A DNA stretch of 64,000 nucleotides from Stagnimonas aquatica (GCF_003730135.1 NZ_RJVO01000009.1:62001-126000), one strand, 5' to 3'; positions 32,061 to 40,666 are shown, numbered from the stretch's first letter. The notes: generated by a model not told the origin, from the letters alone. Numbers and translations are program-made.

Positions 32061-32160
32061 TTGTACAAATAGTTATCGGAAGCGCATCCTATACCCATAG
32101 TTGCTTCAAAAGCTATACGAAAGCTCGTCTTGTTTGTTCATTGACCTGATTCTGTATAGC
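32061..32160. promoter_or_regulatory. Divergent folE/merR control region with repeated half-sites
   Basis: An AT-rich stretch with TTGTACAA at 32061-32068 and three copies of GTATAG: on the minus strand near 32089-32094 and 32113-32118, and on the plus strand at 32154-32159, where it overlaps the merR -10 box. MlrA/BluR/CarH/LitR-type MerR proteins are known to use TGTACA/TGTATA-like half-sites, so this pattern fits binding by the protein encoded at 32185. Confidence 0.5.
32130..32158 (+). promoter_or_regulatory. Promoter of the MerR-type gene
   Basis: TTGTTT (32130-32135), 17-bp spacer, TGTATA (32153-32158). The start codon lies at 32185, giving a leader of about 20 nt. The spacer is of normal length, not the 19-20 bp seen at promoters activated by classic MerR proteins, fitting simple repression or autoregulation. 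Confidence 0.55.
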
Positions 32161-32184
32161 CCGAACTTCGGAACCCCGCCCGCC

Positions 32185-33153
32185 ATGCCCAAGAACACCC
32201 CGCCCGCCAATCTGCCCAGCGAGGATCTGTACCGGATCGCCGCCGTCGCCCGCCTGACCGGCATGCCGGAAACCACCATCCGCATGTGGGAACGCCGCTA
32301 TGCGGCCGTGGAGCCGGCCCGCAGCGCCGGCAACGGCCGCCTCTATTCCCGCGCCGACATTGACCGGCTGGTGCTGCTGAAGACGGCGGTTGACGCCGGT
32401 CATGCGATCGGGACCGTCGCCGGCCTCGATGACGAGCAGCTGCGCCAACGGCTGGGCGACAACGCCAGCCCATCGGCTGCGAATCCGCCGCGCGGTGAAT
32501 GCCGGGTGCTGGTCTGCGGCCTGCCCCTGGCCGAGCGCCTGCAGCAGGCCTGGCAAGGTCGCAGCGATCTGCGCATCAGCAACCGCCTGCCCGCGCCACC
32601 TGCGGACGTGACGCCGCCGCCGGGCAATGACGTGATCATGGTCGAGCTGGCCACCCTGCAAGGCACCAGCCTGCGCGTGCTGCGGCAACTGCGGGCACAG
32701 AGCCAGGCCAGGGTGATGGTGGTGGTCTATGGCTTCAGCAGCCGCCAGACCCTCGCGCGACTGGATCAGGAGGGCATCATCGCGGTGCCGACGCCGGCGG
32801 ATCCCGCACAGCTGGCGCGCATCTGCCAGCTTGGCCTGGCGATGGACAGCCAGCCGGCCAGCGCACCCGAGCGGCGGCTGATGCAGCCTGCCGCGCCGCG
32901 CCGCTACGACGAGCAGTTCCTGGCCACGGTTGCGCGCCGCCCGTCCACGGTGCGCTGCGAATGTCCCAACCACCTCGCCGACCTGCTGACCAAGCTCAAT
33001 GCCTTCGAGCAATACAGCCTGGAGTGCGAGAACAGCGACAACGCCGATGCCGCCGTCCACGCCCTGCTCTATTCGGCCGCCTCGCAGTGCCGGGAGCTGC
33101 TGGAGCTGGCGCTGCACCGGGTACTGGAGCACGAGGGCGTCCGCGACGACTAG
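32185..33153 (+). CDS. MerR family regulator, MlrA/LitR-like, without B12-binding motif
   Basis: A 322-aa protein. N-terminal MerR HTH 'YRIAAVARLTGMPETTIRMW' with 'ERRYAAVEPARSAGNGRLYS', the pattern of the MlrA/CarH/LitR subgroup. Residues about 100-215 look like an alpha/beta Rossmann-type domain ('ECRVLVCGLPLAERLQQAW', 'NDVIMVELATLQG'), but the DxHxxG cobalamin-binding motif of CarH is missing. The C-terminal ~70 residues are helical ('CPNHLADLLTKLNAFEQYSL'). Class III LitR proteins of pseudomonads also lack B12 binding and rely on a partner photosensor; similarity to those is inference. Divergent from folE. Confidence 0.8.
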   Translation: MPKNTPPANLPSEDLYRIAAVARLTGMPETTIRMWERRYAAVEPARSAGNGRLYSRADIDRLVLLKTAVDAGHAIGTVAGLDDEQLRQRLGDNASPSAANPPRGECRVLVCGLPLAERLQQAWQGRSDLRISNRLPAPPADVTPPPGNDVIMVELATLQGTSLRVLRQLRAQSQARVMVVVYGFSSRQTLARLDQEGIIAVPTPADPAQLARICQLGLAMDSQPASAPERRLMQPAAPRRYDEQFLATVARRPSTVRCECPNHLADLLTKLNAFEQYSLECENSDNADAAVHALLYSAASQCRELLELALHRVLEHEGVRDD

Positions 33154-33196
33154 CGCCACGGCGCTCGCCCGGGCACCGTGATTCACGGAGGAGCGG

Positions 33197-33961
33197 CTAG
33201 GACAGGCGCAGCAGCGGCCGCACGGCACTGAAGCCGCCGTCGACGGACAGCACCTGGCCAGTCACCCAGCCCTCGCTGTCCAGCAGGGACAAGGCCCAGC
33301 GGGCGACCTCCGAAGGCTGCCCGAGCCGGCCCAAGGGGTATTGCAGACTCAGACTCTGGCGGCTGCGATCACCACGGGTAAAGGCCTCGGTCATCGGCGT
33401 TTCCGTCAGCCCCAAAGCCAGTGCATTGACCCGCCAACCGCGCGGCGCCCAGTCGGCCGCCAGGGCGCGCACCAAGCCCTCCACCCCGGCCTTGGCAGCA
33501 GCCACCGCCGCGTGATTGGGAGTGCCCATGCGCGCCGCCACCGAGCTGAACAGCAACGCCGCGCCGCCGGGGCGGTCGGCCCGCGCGCGGGCATAGGCCT
33601 GAAGGCTGAAGAAGGCGGAATCGAGATTGGCGGCCATCACCTGGCGCCACTGCTCCTCGCTGCAACGCTCGATGGCGCCCAGACGGACATTGCCGACGGC
33701 GTGGCAGAGCCGGTCCGGCGGCTCGCCGAAGTGCTCGCGGGCCGCCGTGAAGGCTGCCTCGGCGCCGGCCGCCGTGCCAACGTCCGCCATGACCGGCAGA
33801 TAGTCAGCGCAGGCCTGGGCGGCTTGGCCCTCCGGGGGCCGTCGCGACACTGCCGCCACCCGCCAGCCCGCCTCCCGGGCCCGCGCCAGCACGGCGGCAC
33901 CGATGCCCCCGCGCGCTCCGGTCAACAGCAGCAGGGGACGGCTCGCAGGGCTGGAATTCAT
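33197..33961 (-). CDS. SDR family protein lacking the catalytic tyrosine
   Basis: A 254-aa short-chain dehydrogenase-like protein: 'LLLTGARGGIGAAVLARARE' (nucleotide binding), 'CHAVGNVRLGAIERCSEEQW' (NNAG equivalent), 'LLFSSVAARMGTPNHAAVAA' and 'VNALALGLTETPMTEAFTRG'. At the active site the expected YxxxK reads V-A-A-A-K, so Lys is kept but Tyr is absent; activity is doubtful or altered. The start at 33961 gives the proper N terminus and has GGAG 8 nt upstream, but an intrinsic-terminator-like hairpin lies right before it. Convergent with the MerR gene. SDRs lacking Tyr occur in photolyase/LitR clusters, a weak contextual hint. Confidence 0.82.
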   Translation of the reverse strand: MNSSPASRPLLLLTGARGGIGAAVLARAREAGWRVAAVSRRPPEGQAAQACADYLPVMADVGTAAGAEAAFTAAREHFGEPPDRLCHAVGNVRLGAIERCSEEQWRQVMAANLDSAFFSLQAYARARADRPGGAALLFSSVAARMGTPNHAAVAAAKAGVEGLVRALAADWAPRGWRVNALALGLTETPMTEAFTRGDRSRQSLSLQYPLGRLGQPSEVARWALSLLDSEGWVTGQVLSVDGGFSAVRPLLRLS

Positions 33962-33970
33962 GGCCGGGCT

Positions 33971-34000
33971 CCAAAAAAGAAGGCCGGCGGAAGCCGGCCT
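33971..34000 (-). terminator. Intrinsic terminator/attenuator before the SDR gene
   Basis: On the minus strand AGGCCGGC-TTCC-GCCGGCCT is followed directly by TCTTTTTT and then the SDR ribosome-binding site. The hairpin has 8 perfect pairs. Because the SDR start is only 10 nt past the U-tract, any SDR transcript starting upstream must read through it. Confidence 0.7.
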
Positions 34001-34059
34001 AAAGGGCTTGATCTGCCGCCGGGGGAGAGATGGGCAACTGGCAGATCGGTCAGGGAAGC

Positions 34060-34188
34060 TTGCACAACTGCATTGTCCGCCATGCCCGATCAAATGTAAA
34101 ACTTATGTGCAAACAAATATCGTCATAATTTGCACATTATTGCGTCGCGAAGAGCAGGATTGTTTCGATTTTGACCAAGCTTTGCACG
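34060..34188. promoter_or_regulatory. AT-rich region with four TTTGCAC-type motifs
   Basis: TTGCACAA at 34060, ATGTGCAAA (34105-34113) and TTTGCACAT (34129-34137) forming a perfect 9-bp inverted repeat with a 15-bp gap, and TTTGCACG at 34181. This is the only AT-rich patch in the otherwise gene-free stretch 33962-34239, and is the likely promoter region for minus-strand transcription toward the terminator and SDR gene. The binding factor is unknown; the decayed LysR gene beside it is a possible former owner. Confidence 0.45.
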
Positions 34189-34239
34189 CGGCAATTGCGG
34201 CTTTTGGTCAGCGGGAACGCCCTGCCAGGGACTCATTCA

Positions 34240-34685
34240 GCGAACGGCAGCGTCGGCCAGCGCACCCGCAGCGGCAGGCGCAGCGCGCCCGCCTTGAGCG
34301 CCAGTGCCCGCTCGATGAGCCCGGCACTGATCCCGTACCCGGCCGGGGCCAGCCGCCGCCCCGGAAGCGGTGTAGAGCGGCTCCACCAGCACCATGCCGG
34401 CCACCAGGCCACTCAGCGGCACCGAGGTCACCCGCGCCTGCTCGCCCTCGTCGCCCCGCACCTGGGTCAGCCCCCCCCAGAACCTCCACCGCGAACGCTG
34501 GGTGCTGATCGCCCAGGGCTGCGGCGGCCAGATGCAGATTGCCGGCGGGCGGTCCGGTGCAGCAAGCGCACCCCGAGATGCGACTCCAGCCGGGCAAAGT
34601 GCTGCTGCATGGTCTCGGCGGTGAGGGCAAACCTGCCGCTGTCGGCCACCCGCACGAATACCTGCGTCGCCAGCCATCCGTCCAT
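34240..34685 (-). pseudogene. Decayed LysR-type regulator gene
   Basis: The minus-strand start encodes 'MDGWLATQVFVRVADSGRF' and then 'RLESHLGVRLLHRTARR', a clear LysR DNA-binding domain with a deletion inside the HTH. After about 50 codons the frame is lost, most of the substrate-binding domain is missing, and LysR-like C-terminal coding ('WRFWGG' and 'AGYGISAGLIERALAL') is found in two other frames up to a stop near 34236. The total length is about half of a normal LysR gene. The flanking 34686-34845 holds no gene or clear signal. Confidence 0.7.
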
Positions 34686-34845
34686 GCGCGACTATCGCGA
34701 CGCATCCGAGCCTCCGGCAACCGCCGTAGGACGACATCGGGGCTACGCAGCAACTAGGTGGTTTGCTAACGTCGGCCCAGCCTCGTGATCGTCATCGGCG
34801 GTCGTTAAGGACTCCCTTTTCTCCAAGGCCGCAGAATCCTCTCCG

Positions 34846-35100
34846 ATGAGCCGCCCGACACCGCTATCGCTGCTCTGCAATGTGCTCGGCCTGATCGCTC
34901 TGATCGCGACGGCGGAGGCGGCGGTGCACGGCTTTCAGCTGGATTGCGCGCGGGTCAGCCTGGTCAACTGCCGGCTCTACAGCCTGCTAGGCCCGGCGCT
35001 GGGCTCGGCGCGGCTCTATGCCCTGCTCTGCCTGCTCGCCGGCGGCGGCCTGCTGATCCTGGGCTATCGCCTGCGCCGTGGGCGCGGCGGCGGGAGCTAG
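34846..35100 (+). CDS. Small two-helix membrane protein
   Basis: An 84-aa protein with two predicted membrane helices, one near the N terminus ('SLLCNVLGLIALIATAEAAV') and one near the C terminus ('LYALLCLLAGGGLLILGYRL'), joined by a segment with two cysteines ('LDCARVSLVNCRLYS'). It ends in a basic tail. No family recognised. It is 4 bp upstream of the epimerase gene on the same strand and probably cotranscribed. Confidence 0.6.
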   Translation: MSRPTPLSLLCNVLGLIALIATAEAAVHGFQLDCARVSLVNCRLYSLLGPALGSARLYALLCLLAGGGLLILGYRLRRGRGGGS

Positions 35101-35104
35101 CCAC

Positions 35105-35986
35105 ATGCACGTCCTGGTCACTGGCGGCACCGGCTTCATCGGCAGGGAGCTGGTCGTTGCCCTGGTTGCCAACGGCCATCGGGTCAGCGTGCTGAGTCGC
35201 CGCGCCGGGCAGATGCCGTTCCGCGAGGGCATCCACTACACCGGCCGGCTGGACGGACTGCGGGCCGTCGATGCGGTGATCAACCTCGCCGGCGAAAACC
35301 TGGCCGAGCGACGCTGGACCGCCACCCGCAAGCAGCAGTTGCGCGACTCCCGCATCGGCACCACCCAGCGTCTGCTGAGCTGGATGGAGAGCCTGCCGAC
35401 GCCGCCACAGACGCTGATCAGCGGCTCCGCCATCGGCTACTACGGCCCGCGCGACGACAGCCCGCTGGACGAATCCGCCGCGCCCGGTGAGGACTTCGCC
35501 GCCCGCCTCTGCCGCGACTGGGAGGCTGAGGCGCTGCGTGCGCAGACCCTGGGCCTGCGGGTCTGCACTCTGCGCACTGGCGTGGTCCTCGGCCGCGACG
35601 GCGGCGCGCTGGCGAAGATGCTGCCAGCCTTCCGGCTCGGTGGCGGCGGTCCGCTGGGCAATGGCCAGCAGTGGATGAGCTGGGTACGGCGCGTCGATCT
35701 GGTACGGCTGCTGATCTGGCTGCTGGAAAATCCACACTGCCAAGGCGCCTACAACGGCACCGCGCCGGAGCCGGTGCGCAACCGCGACTTCGCCCGCGCG
35801 CTGGCGGCGAGCCTGCGCCGCCCGGCCCTGCTGCCGATGCCGGCGCCGGCGCTGCGCCTGCTGCTAGGCGAGATGGCCGGCCTGCTGCTGAGTGGCCAGC
35901 GGGTGCTGCCGACGCGCGCCCAGGCCGAGGGCTTCGTGTTCCGCCATCCGTCGCTAGCCCCGGCGCTGTCCGAGATAGTGGGCTAG
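35105..35986 (+). CDS. TIGR01777 family epimerase (SDR39U1/YfcH-like)
   Basis: A 293-aa extended SDR. Rossmann motif 'VLVTGGTGFIGRELVVALVA', then 'DAVINLAGENLAERRWTATR', 'SGSAIGYYGPRDD' and 'FRLGGGGPLGNGQQWMSWV', all typical of the TIGR01777 group, whose bacterial members (YfcH) have no firmly known substrate. The start at 35105 gives the canonical N terminus. Its stop shares CTAG with the convergent acylphosphatase stop. Confidence 0.92.
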   Translation: MHVLVTGGTGFIGRELVVALVANGHRVSVLSRRAGQMPFREGIHYTGRLDGLRAVDAVINLAGENLAERRWTATRKQQLRDSRIGTTQRLLSWMESLPTPPQTLISGSAIGYYGPRDDSPLDESAAPGEDFAARLCRDWEAEALRAQTLGLRVCTLRTGVVLGRDGGALAKMLPAFRLGGGGPLGNGQQWMSWVRRVDLVRLLIWLLENPHCQGAYNGTAPEPVRNRDFARALAASLRRPALLPMPAPALRLLLGEMAGLLLSGQRVLPTRAQAEGFVFRHPSLAPALSEIVG

Positions 35987-36261
35987 CGACGCACCTGGTA
36001 GCCGGCCCCAGCCTCGACCGGTTCGGCATCGGCCTGCCAGTCCAGCGCGTCCACCCAGGCCGTGGGCGGGCCGTGCTGCAGCCACTGGCGCAGGCGCTCC
36101 AGCGCCGCCGGGGCGCCCGCCGCCAGGCCCTCGACGCTGCCGTCGGCCAGATTGCGCACCCAGCCATCCAGGCCCAGCTGACTGGCGCGGCGCTGGGTGG
36201 CCTGGCGGAAGCCCACGCCCTGCACCCGACCGCGCACCCTGAAGCGATACACTCCCGTCAT
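35983..36261 (-). CDS. Acylphosphatase
   Basis: A 92-aa small alpha/beta enzyme that hydrolyses acyl phosphates. The signature 'VRGRVQGVGFRQATQRRA' contains the catalytic Arg, and 'GWVRNLADGSVEG' the catalytic Asn. Start at the Met before 'TGVYRFRVRG'. Its start codon overlaps the start codon of the plus-strand gene at 36260 (CATG), and its stop overlaps the epimerase stop, so the gene has no free flanking DNA; its promoter must lie inside the neighbouring gene. Confidence 0.92.
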   Translation of the reverse strand: MTGVYRFRVRGRVQGVGFRQATQRRASQLGLDGWVRNLADGSVEGLAAGAPAALERLRQWLQHGPPTAWVDALDWQADAEPVEAGAGYQVRR

Positions 36262-37012
36262 GGCGAAAAAACCCCCGCATTCCCCGGCCAAATCCCGACG
36301 CAGTCTACGCGCCGGCAAGGTACTGGAAGCCCAAGGCCCGGACGACCCGCAACGCCTGCGCTTCAGCGCCGCGCTGCCCGGCGTGAATGGCGACTCGCTG
36401 CTGCGGATGACCGTGGAGGCCTATTCCGAACCGGCCGCCGGCGGCGGCGAGCGCCTGCGCCTGCGCGCGCATCTGCAAGCCAATTTCGCCAGCGGCCTGA
36501 AGCCGGCGCTGGCGCAGCTCGGCCAGCGTTGGGGCGAACGCCTGGCCACCCGCGCCTACGCCGCCCTGCCCGACCCGCAGGCCGGCGAAGCCCCGAAAGC
36601 CGCGCAGGCCCTGACCCAGGCGCTGGCACCGTTCGCGCGCCGCGCCGGCGGCTGGCTGGAGCGCCGGGTTCAGGCGCAGGCCCCGCGACTGGCGGCGGCG
36701 CTGACGCCGCTGCTCAGCCACGACGTGCAGAGCTGGTTCGAGCTGCACGCCTCCACCGGCCCGCTGGCCGACGGCGCCCGCGCCCTGCTGCCGGAGGTCG
36801 CCCGGCTCACCGCCCTCGGCATCCAGCCTCAGGAGGGGCCGAACGCGCCGCCGGTGCAGACCTGGGCCGGCCAGATCGGCAACGAAGTGGCGCAGGTGTC
36901 GATGCTGCGGCTCGATGACCGTCAGTTGCCGGAGGCGGTGCGCGAGCGCCTGGGCGGCCAGCCGTTCCAGCTCGCCGCCGCCCTGGTGAACCTGGTCGCG
37001 CGCAAGCCCTGA
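36260..37012 (+). CDS. Hypothetical protein
   Basis: A 250-aa soluble protein, basic at the N terminus ('MAKKPPHSPAKSRRSLRAG') and then Ala/Leu/Arg-rich with long helices. It contains 'PGVNGDSLLRMTVEAYSEP' and 'HDVQSWFELHASTGPLADGA'. No domain recognised. The start codon is read in overlap with the divergent acylphosphatase start; a later start is possible because the first ~30 residues are low-complexity. It lies 46 bp upstream of the GDPD gene on the same strand. Confidence 0.65.
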   Translation: MAKKPPHSPAKSRRSLRAGKVLEAQGPDDPQRLRFSAALPGVNGDSLLRMTVEAYSEPAAGGGERLRLRAHLQANFASGLKPALAQLGQRWGERLATRAYAALPDPQAGEAPKAAQALTQALAPFARRAGGWLERRVQAQAPRLAAALTPLLSHDVQSWFELHASTGPLADGARALLPEVARLTALGIQPQEGPNAPPVQTWAGQIGNEVAQVSMLRLDDRQLPEAVRERLGGQPFQLAAALVNLVARKP

Positions 37013-37058
37013 GCCGGCGCCGACTACACTGGCCGCCGCAGCCCAACGGAGCCCGCGC

Positions 37059-37760
37059 ATGTCCCAGCCCCTGCTGATCAGCCACCGTGGCGCCCGTGGC
37101 CTGGCGCCGGAAAACACCCTGCGGGCGCTGGAGGCGGGCATCCTCGCCGGCGCGCCCTGGCTGGAATTCGACGTGCAGCGCCACCCCTCGGGCGAGCTGT
37201 TCCTGCTGCACGACCTGACGCTGGACCGCAGCACCAACGGCCAGGGCCTGCCCGCTGAGTTGAGCTGGGAGGCCCTACGCGCACTCGACGCCGGCCTGGG
37301 CGAGCGGCTGCCGACGCTGGACGAGGCGCTGGACCTGATCGACCAGCGCGCCGGCGTCAACATCGAGCTGAAGACCTGGGACGGCACTGCCGCCGCCGTC
37401 GCCGCCAAGCTGCGCGAGCGCGTCGCCGCCGGCTGGCCGCTGGAGAAGCTGCTGGTGTCGTCCTTCCACCTGCCGGAGCTGTTCGAGTTTCACCAGCTCG
37501 CGCCAGAGATTCCGGTGGGCGCCCTGCTCTGCGGCGTGCCGCTGGACTGGGCCGCCTGCGCCAGCGAATTGCAGGCGGCGAGCCTGAATTTGTCCAGCGA
37601 ATTCGTCGACGCCCGACTGGTCGCCGATGCGAAGTCGCGCGGTCTTGCGGTCTACGTCTACACCGTCAACGACCCGGAGGAGTACCTCCGGCTGGCGGCC
37701 CTGGGCGTCGACGGCGTGTTCACCGACTACCCCGACCGCCTGCGGCCATTGGCCGTCTGA
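37059..37760 (+). CDS. Glycerophosphodiester phosphodiesterase
   Basis: A 233-aa TIM-barrel enzyme hydrolysing glycerophosphodiesters to glycerol-3-phosphate and an alcohol. Catalytic motifs: 'LISHRGARGLAPENT' (His, Arg, Glu), 'WLEFDVQ' (metal Glu/Asp) and 'LLHDLTLDRSTNG' (second His, Asp). No signal peptide, so a cytoplasmic UgpQ-like enzyme. A clear bidirectional terminator follows the stop. Confidence 0.94.
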   Translation: MSQPLLISHRGARGLAPENTLRALEAGILAGAPWLEFDVQRHPSGELFLLHDLTLDRSTNGQGLPAELSWEALRALDAGLGERLPTLDEALDLIDQRAGVNIELKTWDGTAAAVAAKLRERVAAGWPLEKLLVSSFHLPELFEFHQLAPEIPVGALLCGVPLDWAACASELQAASLNLSSEFVDARLVADAKSRGLAVYVYTVNDPEEYLRLAALGVDGVFTDYPDRLRPLAV

Positions 37761-37768
37761 GCAGGGGC

Positions 37769-37802
37769 CACGAAAAAGCCGCCCGAGGGCGGCTTTTCGT
37801 GC
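37769..37802. terminator. Bidirectional intrinsic terminator
   Basis: Hairpin AAAAGCCGCCC-GA-GGGCGGCTTTT with flanking complementary CACG/CGTG, between the GDPD gene (+) and the convergent lipoprotein gene (-). A-run and U-run on either side let it serve both strands. Confidence 0.88.
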
Positions 37803-37815
37803 AGCGGATGAAGCC

Positions 37816-38418
37816 TTACTTGCCGTCGTGCAGCGCGGCGAACTTGGCCACCAGCTCGGCCGGCTCGCTGGCGGAACCAACGTAGGTCACCTTGCCCTTC
37901 GGCCCGGTGCCGACATAGCCGCTGGCGGTGCCGTTCTGGCGGAAGGCCACCAGCGCGTTCCAGTTGTCGAACACATAGGTGCTGCCGTCGTCGAGCTGGA
38001 TGAAACCGAAGAAGCCCTTGGCGATGCCCTGGACATTGCCTTCGTAGAGGTTCTGGGCGCCGCCCTTGTAGCCGACGATCTTTTCCATCGCCTTGGTTTC
38101 GTCCTTGGTGAGGGCGAACTTGCCCTTCTCACCATTGGGGCCGACGCGGAACTTGGTCACCACCAGCGGGATTTCGTCGGTCTTCAGCCAGACCTTGTAG
38201 CTCTTGGCGTCGGCGAACACGAAGATGGTGTTGTCCTTGCGGATCTCGAAGTAGTCGTCGTTGTTCAGGCCCTCGGCCAGACGCTTGGCGGCCAGCTCGG
38301 CGTCGTAGCTCTTTTCCTTCTCGGCGCCCATCCAGCTGTCCTTGCTGGCGCAGGCGGTGGTGAGGGCGGCGAGACCCAGCAGGGCGGCTTGCGCCGCGAG
38401 ACGCGCGGTAAACGACAT
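37816..38418 (-). CDS. Hypothetical lipoprotein
   Basis: A 200-aa predicted lipoprotein. The start at 38418 gives a signal peptide with lipobox 'LAALTTACASK'. The mature part has alternating charged and beta-strand stretches ('FEIRKDNTIFVFADAKSYKV', 'FGFIQLDDGSTYVFDNW', 'TGPKGKVTYVGSASEP'). No family recognised with confidence. It sits between a convergent GDPD gene and the prolyl oligopeptidase gene upstream on the same strand (112 bp gap). Confidence 0.75.
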   Translation of the reverse strand: MSFTARLAAQAALLGLAALTTACASKDSWMGAEKEKSYDAELAAKRLAEGLNNDDYFEIRKDNTIFVFADAKSYKVWLKTDEIPLVVTKFRVGPNGEKGKFALTKDETKAMEKIVGYKGGAQNLYEGNVQGIAKGFFGFIQLDDGSTYVFDNWNALVAFRQNGTASGYVGTGPKGKVTYVGSASEPAELVAKFAALHDGK

Positions 38419-38530
38419 GATGACTCCCTGAGCGATTGGCTTTGATTCGGGCGCAGAGAGTGCCAAGCGAGGGTTGCGGTTCGATGACAGTCCGGCGCGC
38501 CGCCCGCGCCGGACTCCCGCACCCGGGGAA

Positions 38531-40666
38531 CTACTTGGTGTAGTGCACTAGGAAGGCCAGCACGTCGGCGACTTCGTCGATCTTCTTGCCCACCGGCTTG
38601 CCGGCACCGTGACCGCCGCGCTCCTCGATGCGGATCAGCTGCGGGTTGGGATTGCCGGCATTGGCCCACTGCATCGCCGCCGCGTACTTGAAGGAGTGGC
38701 CGGGGACCACGCGGTCGTCGTGGTCGGCGGTGATGGTCAGCGTCGGCGGATACTTCAAGCCCGGCTTGACGTTGTGCACCGGCGAGTAGGGATAGAGATA
38801 GGCGAAGCCCTCGGCGGTCTCGGAGCTGCCGTAGTCCTCGCGCCAGGCGGCGCCGATGGTGAATTTGTGGAAGCGCAGCATGTCCATCACGCCGACGCCC
38901 GGCACCGCTGCCGCGAACAGTTCCGGATGCTGGTTGAGGGTGGCGCCCACCAGCAGGCCGCCGTTGCTGCGGCCGTGGATGCCGAGGTGCTTGGCCGAGG
39001 TGTACTTGTGGGCGATCAGGTATTCGGCGGCGGCGGCAAAATCGTCGAAGACGTTCTGCTTGCGCTCCTTGGTGCCGGCCAGGTGCCAGGCCTCGCCGTA
39101 CTCGCCGCCACCGCGCAGGCTGGGCTGGGCGTAGACGCCGCCACGCTCCATCCAGGCCAGGTTCTGCGGCGAGAAGGTCGGCGACAGCGAGATGTTGAAG
39201 CCGCCGTAGCCGTACAGCAGCGTGGGATTGGCGCCGTTCTTCTTCAGGCCCTTCTTGTAGCTGATGAACATCGGCACCTTGGTGCCGTCCTTGCTGGTGT
39301 AGAACACCTGCTCGGTCTGGTAGTCGGCGGGCTGGAAGGCCAGCTTCGGCGCCCAGTCCAGCTGCGCCTTGCCGGTCTTCATGGTCAGCCGGTAGTTGCT
39401 GGCCGGCTGCGCGAAACCGGTGAACTGGAAATAGGCCTCGGCCTGACCGGGCTTGCCGGTGATGGCGGAGACATCGCCGATGCCGGGCAGCTGCACCTCG
39501 CCCAGTTTCTGTCCGCTCAGGGAGTAGCGGCTCAGACGCGAGCTGGCGTCGTGCAGGGTCTTCACCAGCAGCTGACCACCGACGTGATTGACCGAGTCGA
39601 TGACATCCGCGCCTTCCGGCACCACGGTGAGCCAGTTTTCCGGCTCGGCGTGGGCGAGATCAATCGCCACCACCCGCTTCTTCGGGGCGCCATCGGTGGT
39701 CAGCACGTAGAGAATGGAACCCTCGCTGCCGATCACCGTGTAGGAACGCTGGAAGTCCTTGCCCAGCAGCAACAACGGTTGGCCACCGAACTCCGGCTTC
39801 AGCGGATCCTTCAGGTCATAGACGTAGAGCCGGTTGTTGTCGGAGGCACCTTCGGTGACATAGGCCAGGGCGTAGCGGCCGTCGTCGCTGAGATCGCCGA
39901 CCGCAGTCCAGCTCGGGTCTTCCGGCGCGTGCACCACCAGGTCGGCGGACTGCGGCGTCCCCAGCCGGTGGTAGTAGAGCGTGTGGTTTTCCAGGCGCTC
40001 GAAGGTCTTGCCGGCGTTGTCGGTGCTGGGCTTGGGCTCCGGGTAGCGGGAGTACAGCAGGCCCTGCTCGTCCTTGGTCCAGGCCTGGCCGGAGAACTTC
40101 ACCCGCAGCAACTCGTCCGGCAGGTCGGACGCGGTGGCGACGGTGCGGAAGCGGATCACCTCCCAGTCCGAGCCGGCCTCGGCCAGCGCGTAGGCCAGGG
40201 TGGTGGCATTGGCACTGGGCTCCCATTGGGTCAGCGCCGTGGTGCCGTCCTTGGACAGCAGATTGGGGTCCAGCAGCGGCCTGGCCAGGCGGCCGGCCTG
40301 CACCATCAGTTCCGCCTGATTCTGCAGGCCGTCGTTCTTCAGGAAGAAGCGCTGACCGGCGACCAGGCGCGGCGTCGAGCGGCGCTCGAAGTTCCACAGC
40401 TCGGTCAGTCGTTGCTTCAGCGGCGCCCGCTCCGGCAGCGCCGCGAGGAAGGGCTCGGCCAGCGCCTGCTGGGCCTTGACCCAGCTCAGGGTTTCGGCGG
40501 CATCGACATCCTCCAGCCAGCGATAGGGGTCGGCGACCGCCGTGCCGAAATAGTCCTCGACCACCTCGCCACGCGGCGTCGCCGGATAGTCAGTAGCGGC
40601 GGCGGCGAGGCAGGGCATGAGGACGTAAGCGAAACAGAGGCTGAGGCGTTGTAGGGCTGATTTCAT
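38531..40666 (-). CDS. Prolyl oligopeptidase family serine peptidase (S9A), exported
   Basis: A 711-aa enzyme: signal peptide (about 1-24), seven-bladed propeller region beginning '[20 protein letters not shown]', and C-terminal alpha/beta-hydrolase domain. The nucleophile is in '[16 protein letters not shown]', the Asp in '[12 protein letters not shown]' and the His in '[10 protein letters not shown]'. Length and motifs are normal for S9A peptidases, which cleave short peptides after Pro. The start at 40666 gives the signal peptide. Divergent from the OmpA-family gene across 164 bp. Confidence 0.94.
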   Translation of the reverse strand: MKSALQRLSLCFAYVLMPCLAAAATDYPATPRGEVVEDYFGTAVADPYRWLEDVDAAETLSWVKAQQALAEPFLAALPERAPLKQRLTELWNFERRSTPRLVAGQRFFLKNDGLQNQAELMVQAGRLARPLLDPNLLSKDGTTALTQWEPSANATTLAYALAEAGSDWEVIRFRTVATASDLPDELLRVKFSGQAWTKDEQGLLYSRYPEPKPSTDNAGKTFERLENHTLYYHRLGTPQSADLVVHAPEDPSWTAVGDLSDDGRYALAYVTEGASDNNRLYVYDLKDPLKPEFGGQPLLLLGKDFQRSYTVIGSEGSILYVLTTDGAPKKRVVAIDLAHAEPENWLTVVPEGADVIDSVNHVGGQLLVKTLHDASSRLSRYSLSGQKLGEVQLPGIGDVSAITGKPGQAEAYFQFTGFAQPASNYRLTMKTGKAQLDWAPKLAFQPADYQTEQVFYTSKDGTKVPMFISYKKGLKKNGANPTLLYGYGGFNISLSPTFSPQNLAWMERGGVYAQPSLRGGGEYGEAWHLAGTKERKQNVFDDFAAAAEYLIAHKYTSAKHLGIHGRSNGGLLVGATLNQHPELFAAAVPGVGVMDMLRFHKFTIGAAWREDYGSSETAEGFAYLYPYSPVHNVKPGLKYPPTLTITADHDDRVVPGHSFKYAAAMQWANAGNPNPQLIRIEERGGHGAGKPVGKKIDEVADVLAFLVHYTK

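Noticed and set aside
32185-33153. CarH-type B12 photoreceptor
   Set aside because: The HTH group fits, but the DxHxxG cobalamin-binding motif is absent, so direct B12 sensing is unlikely.
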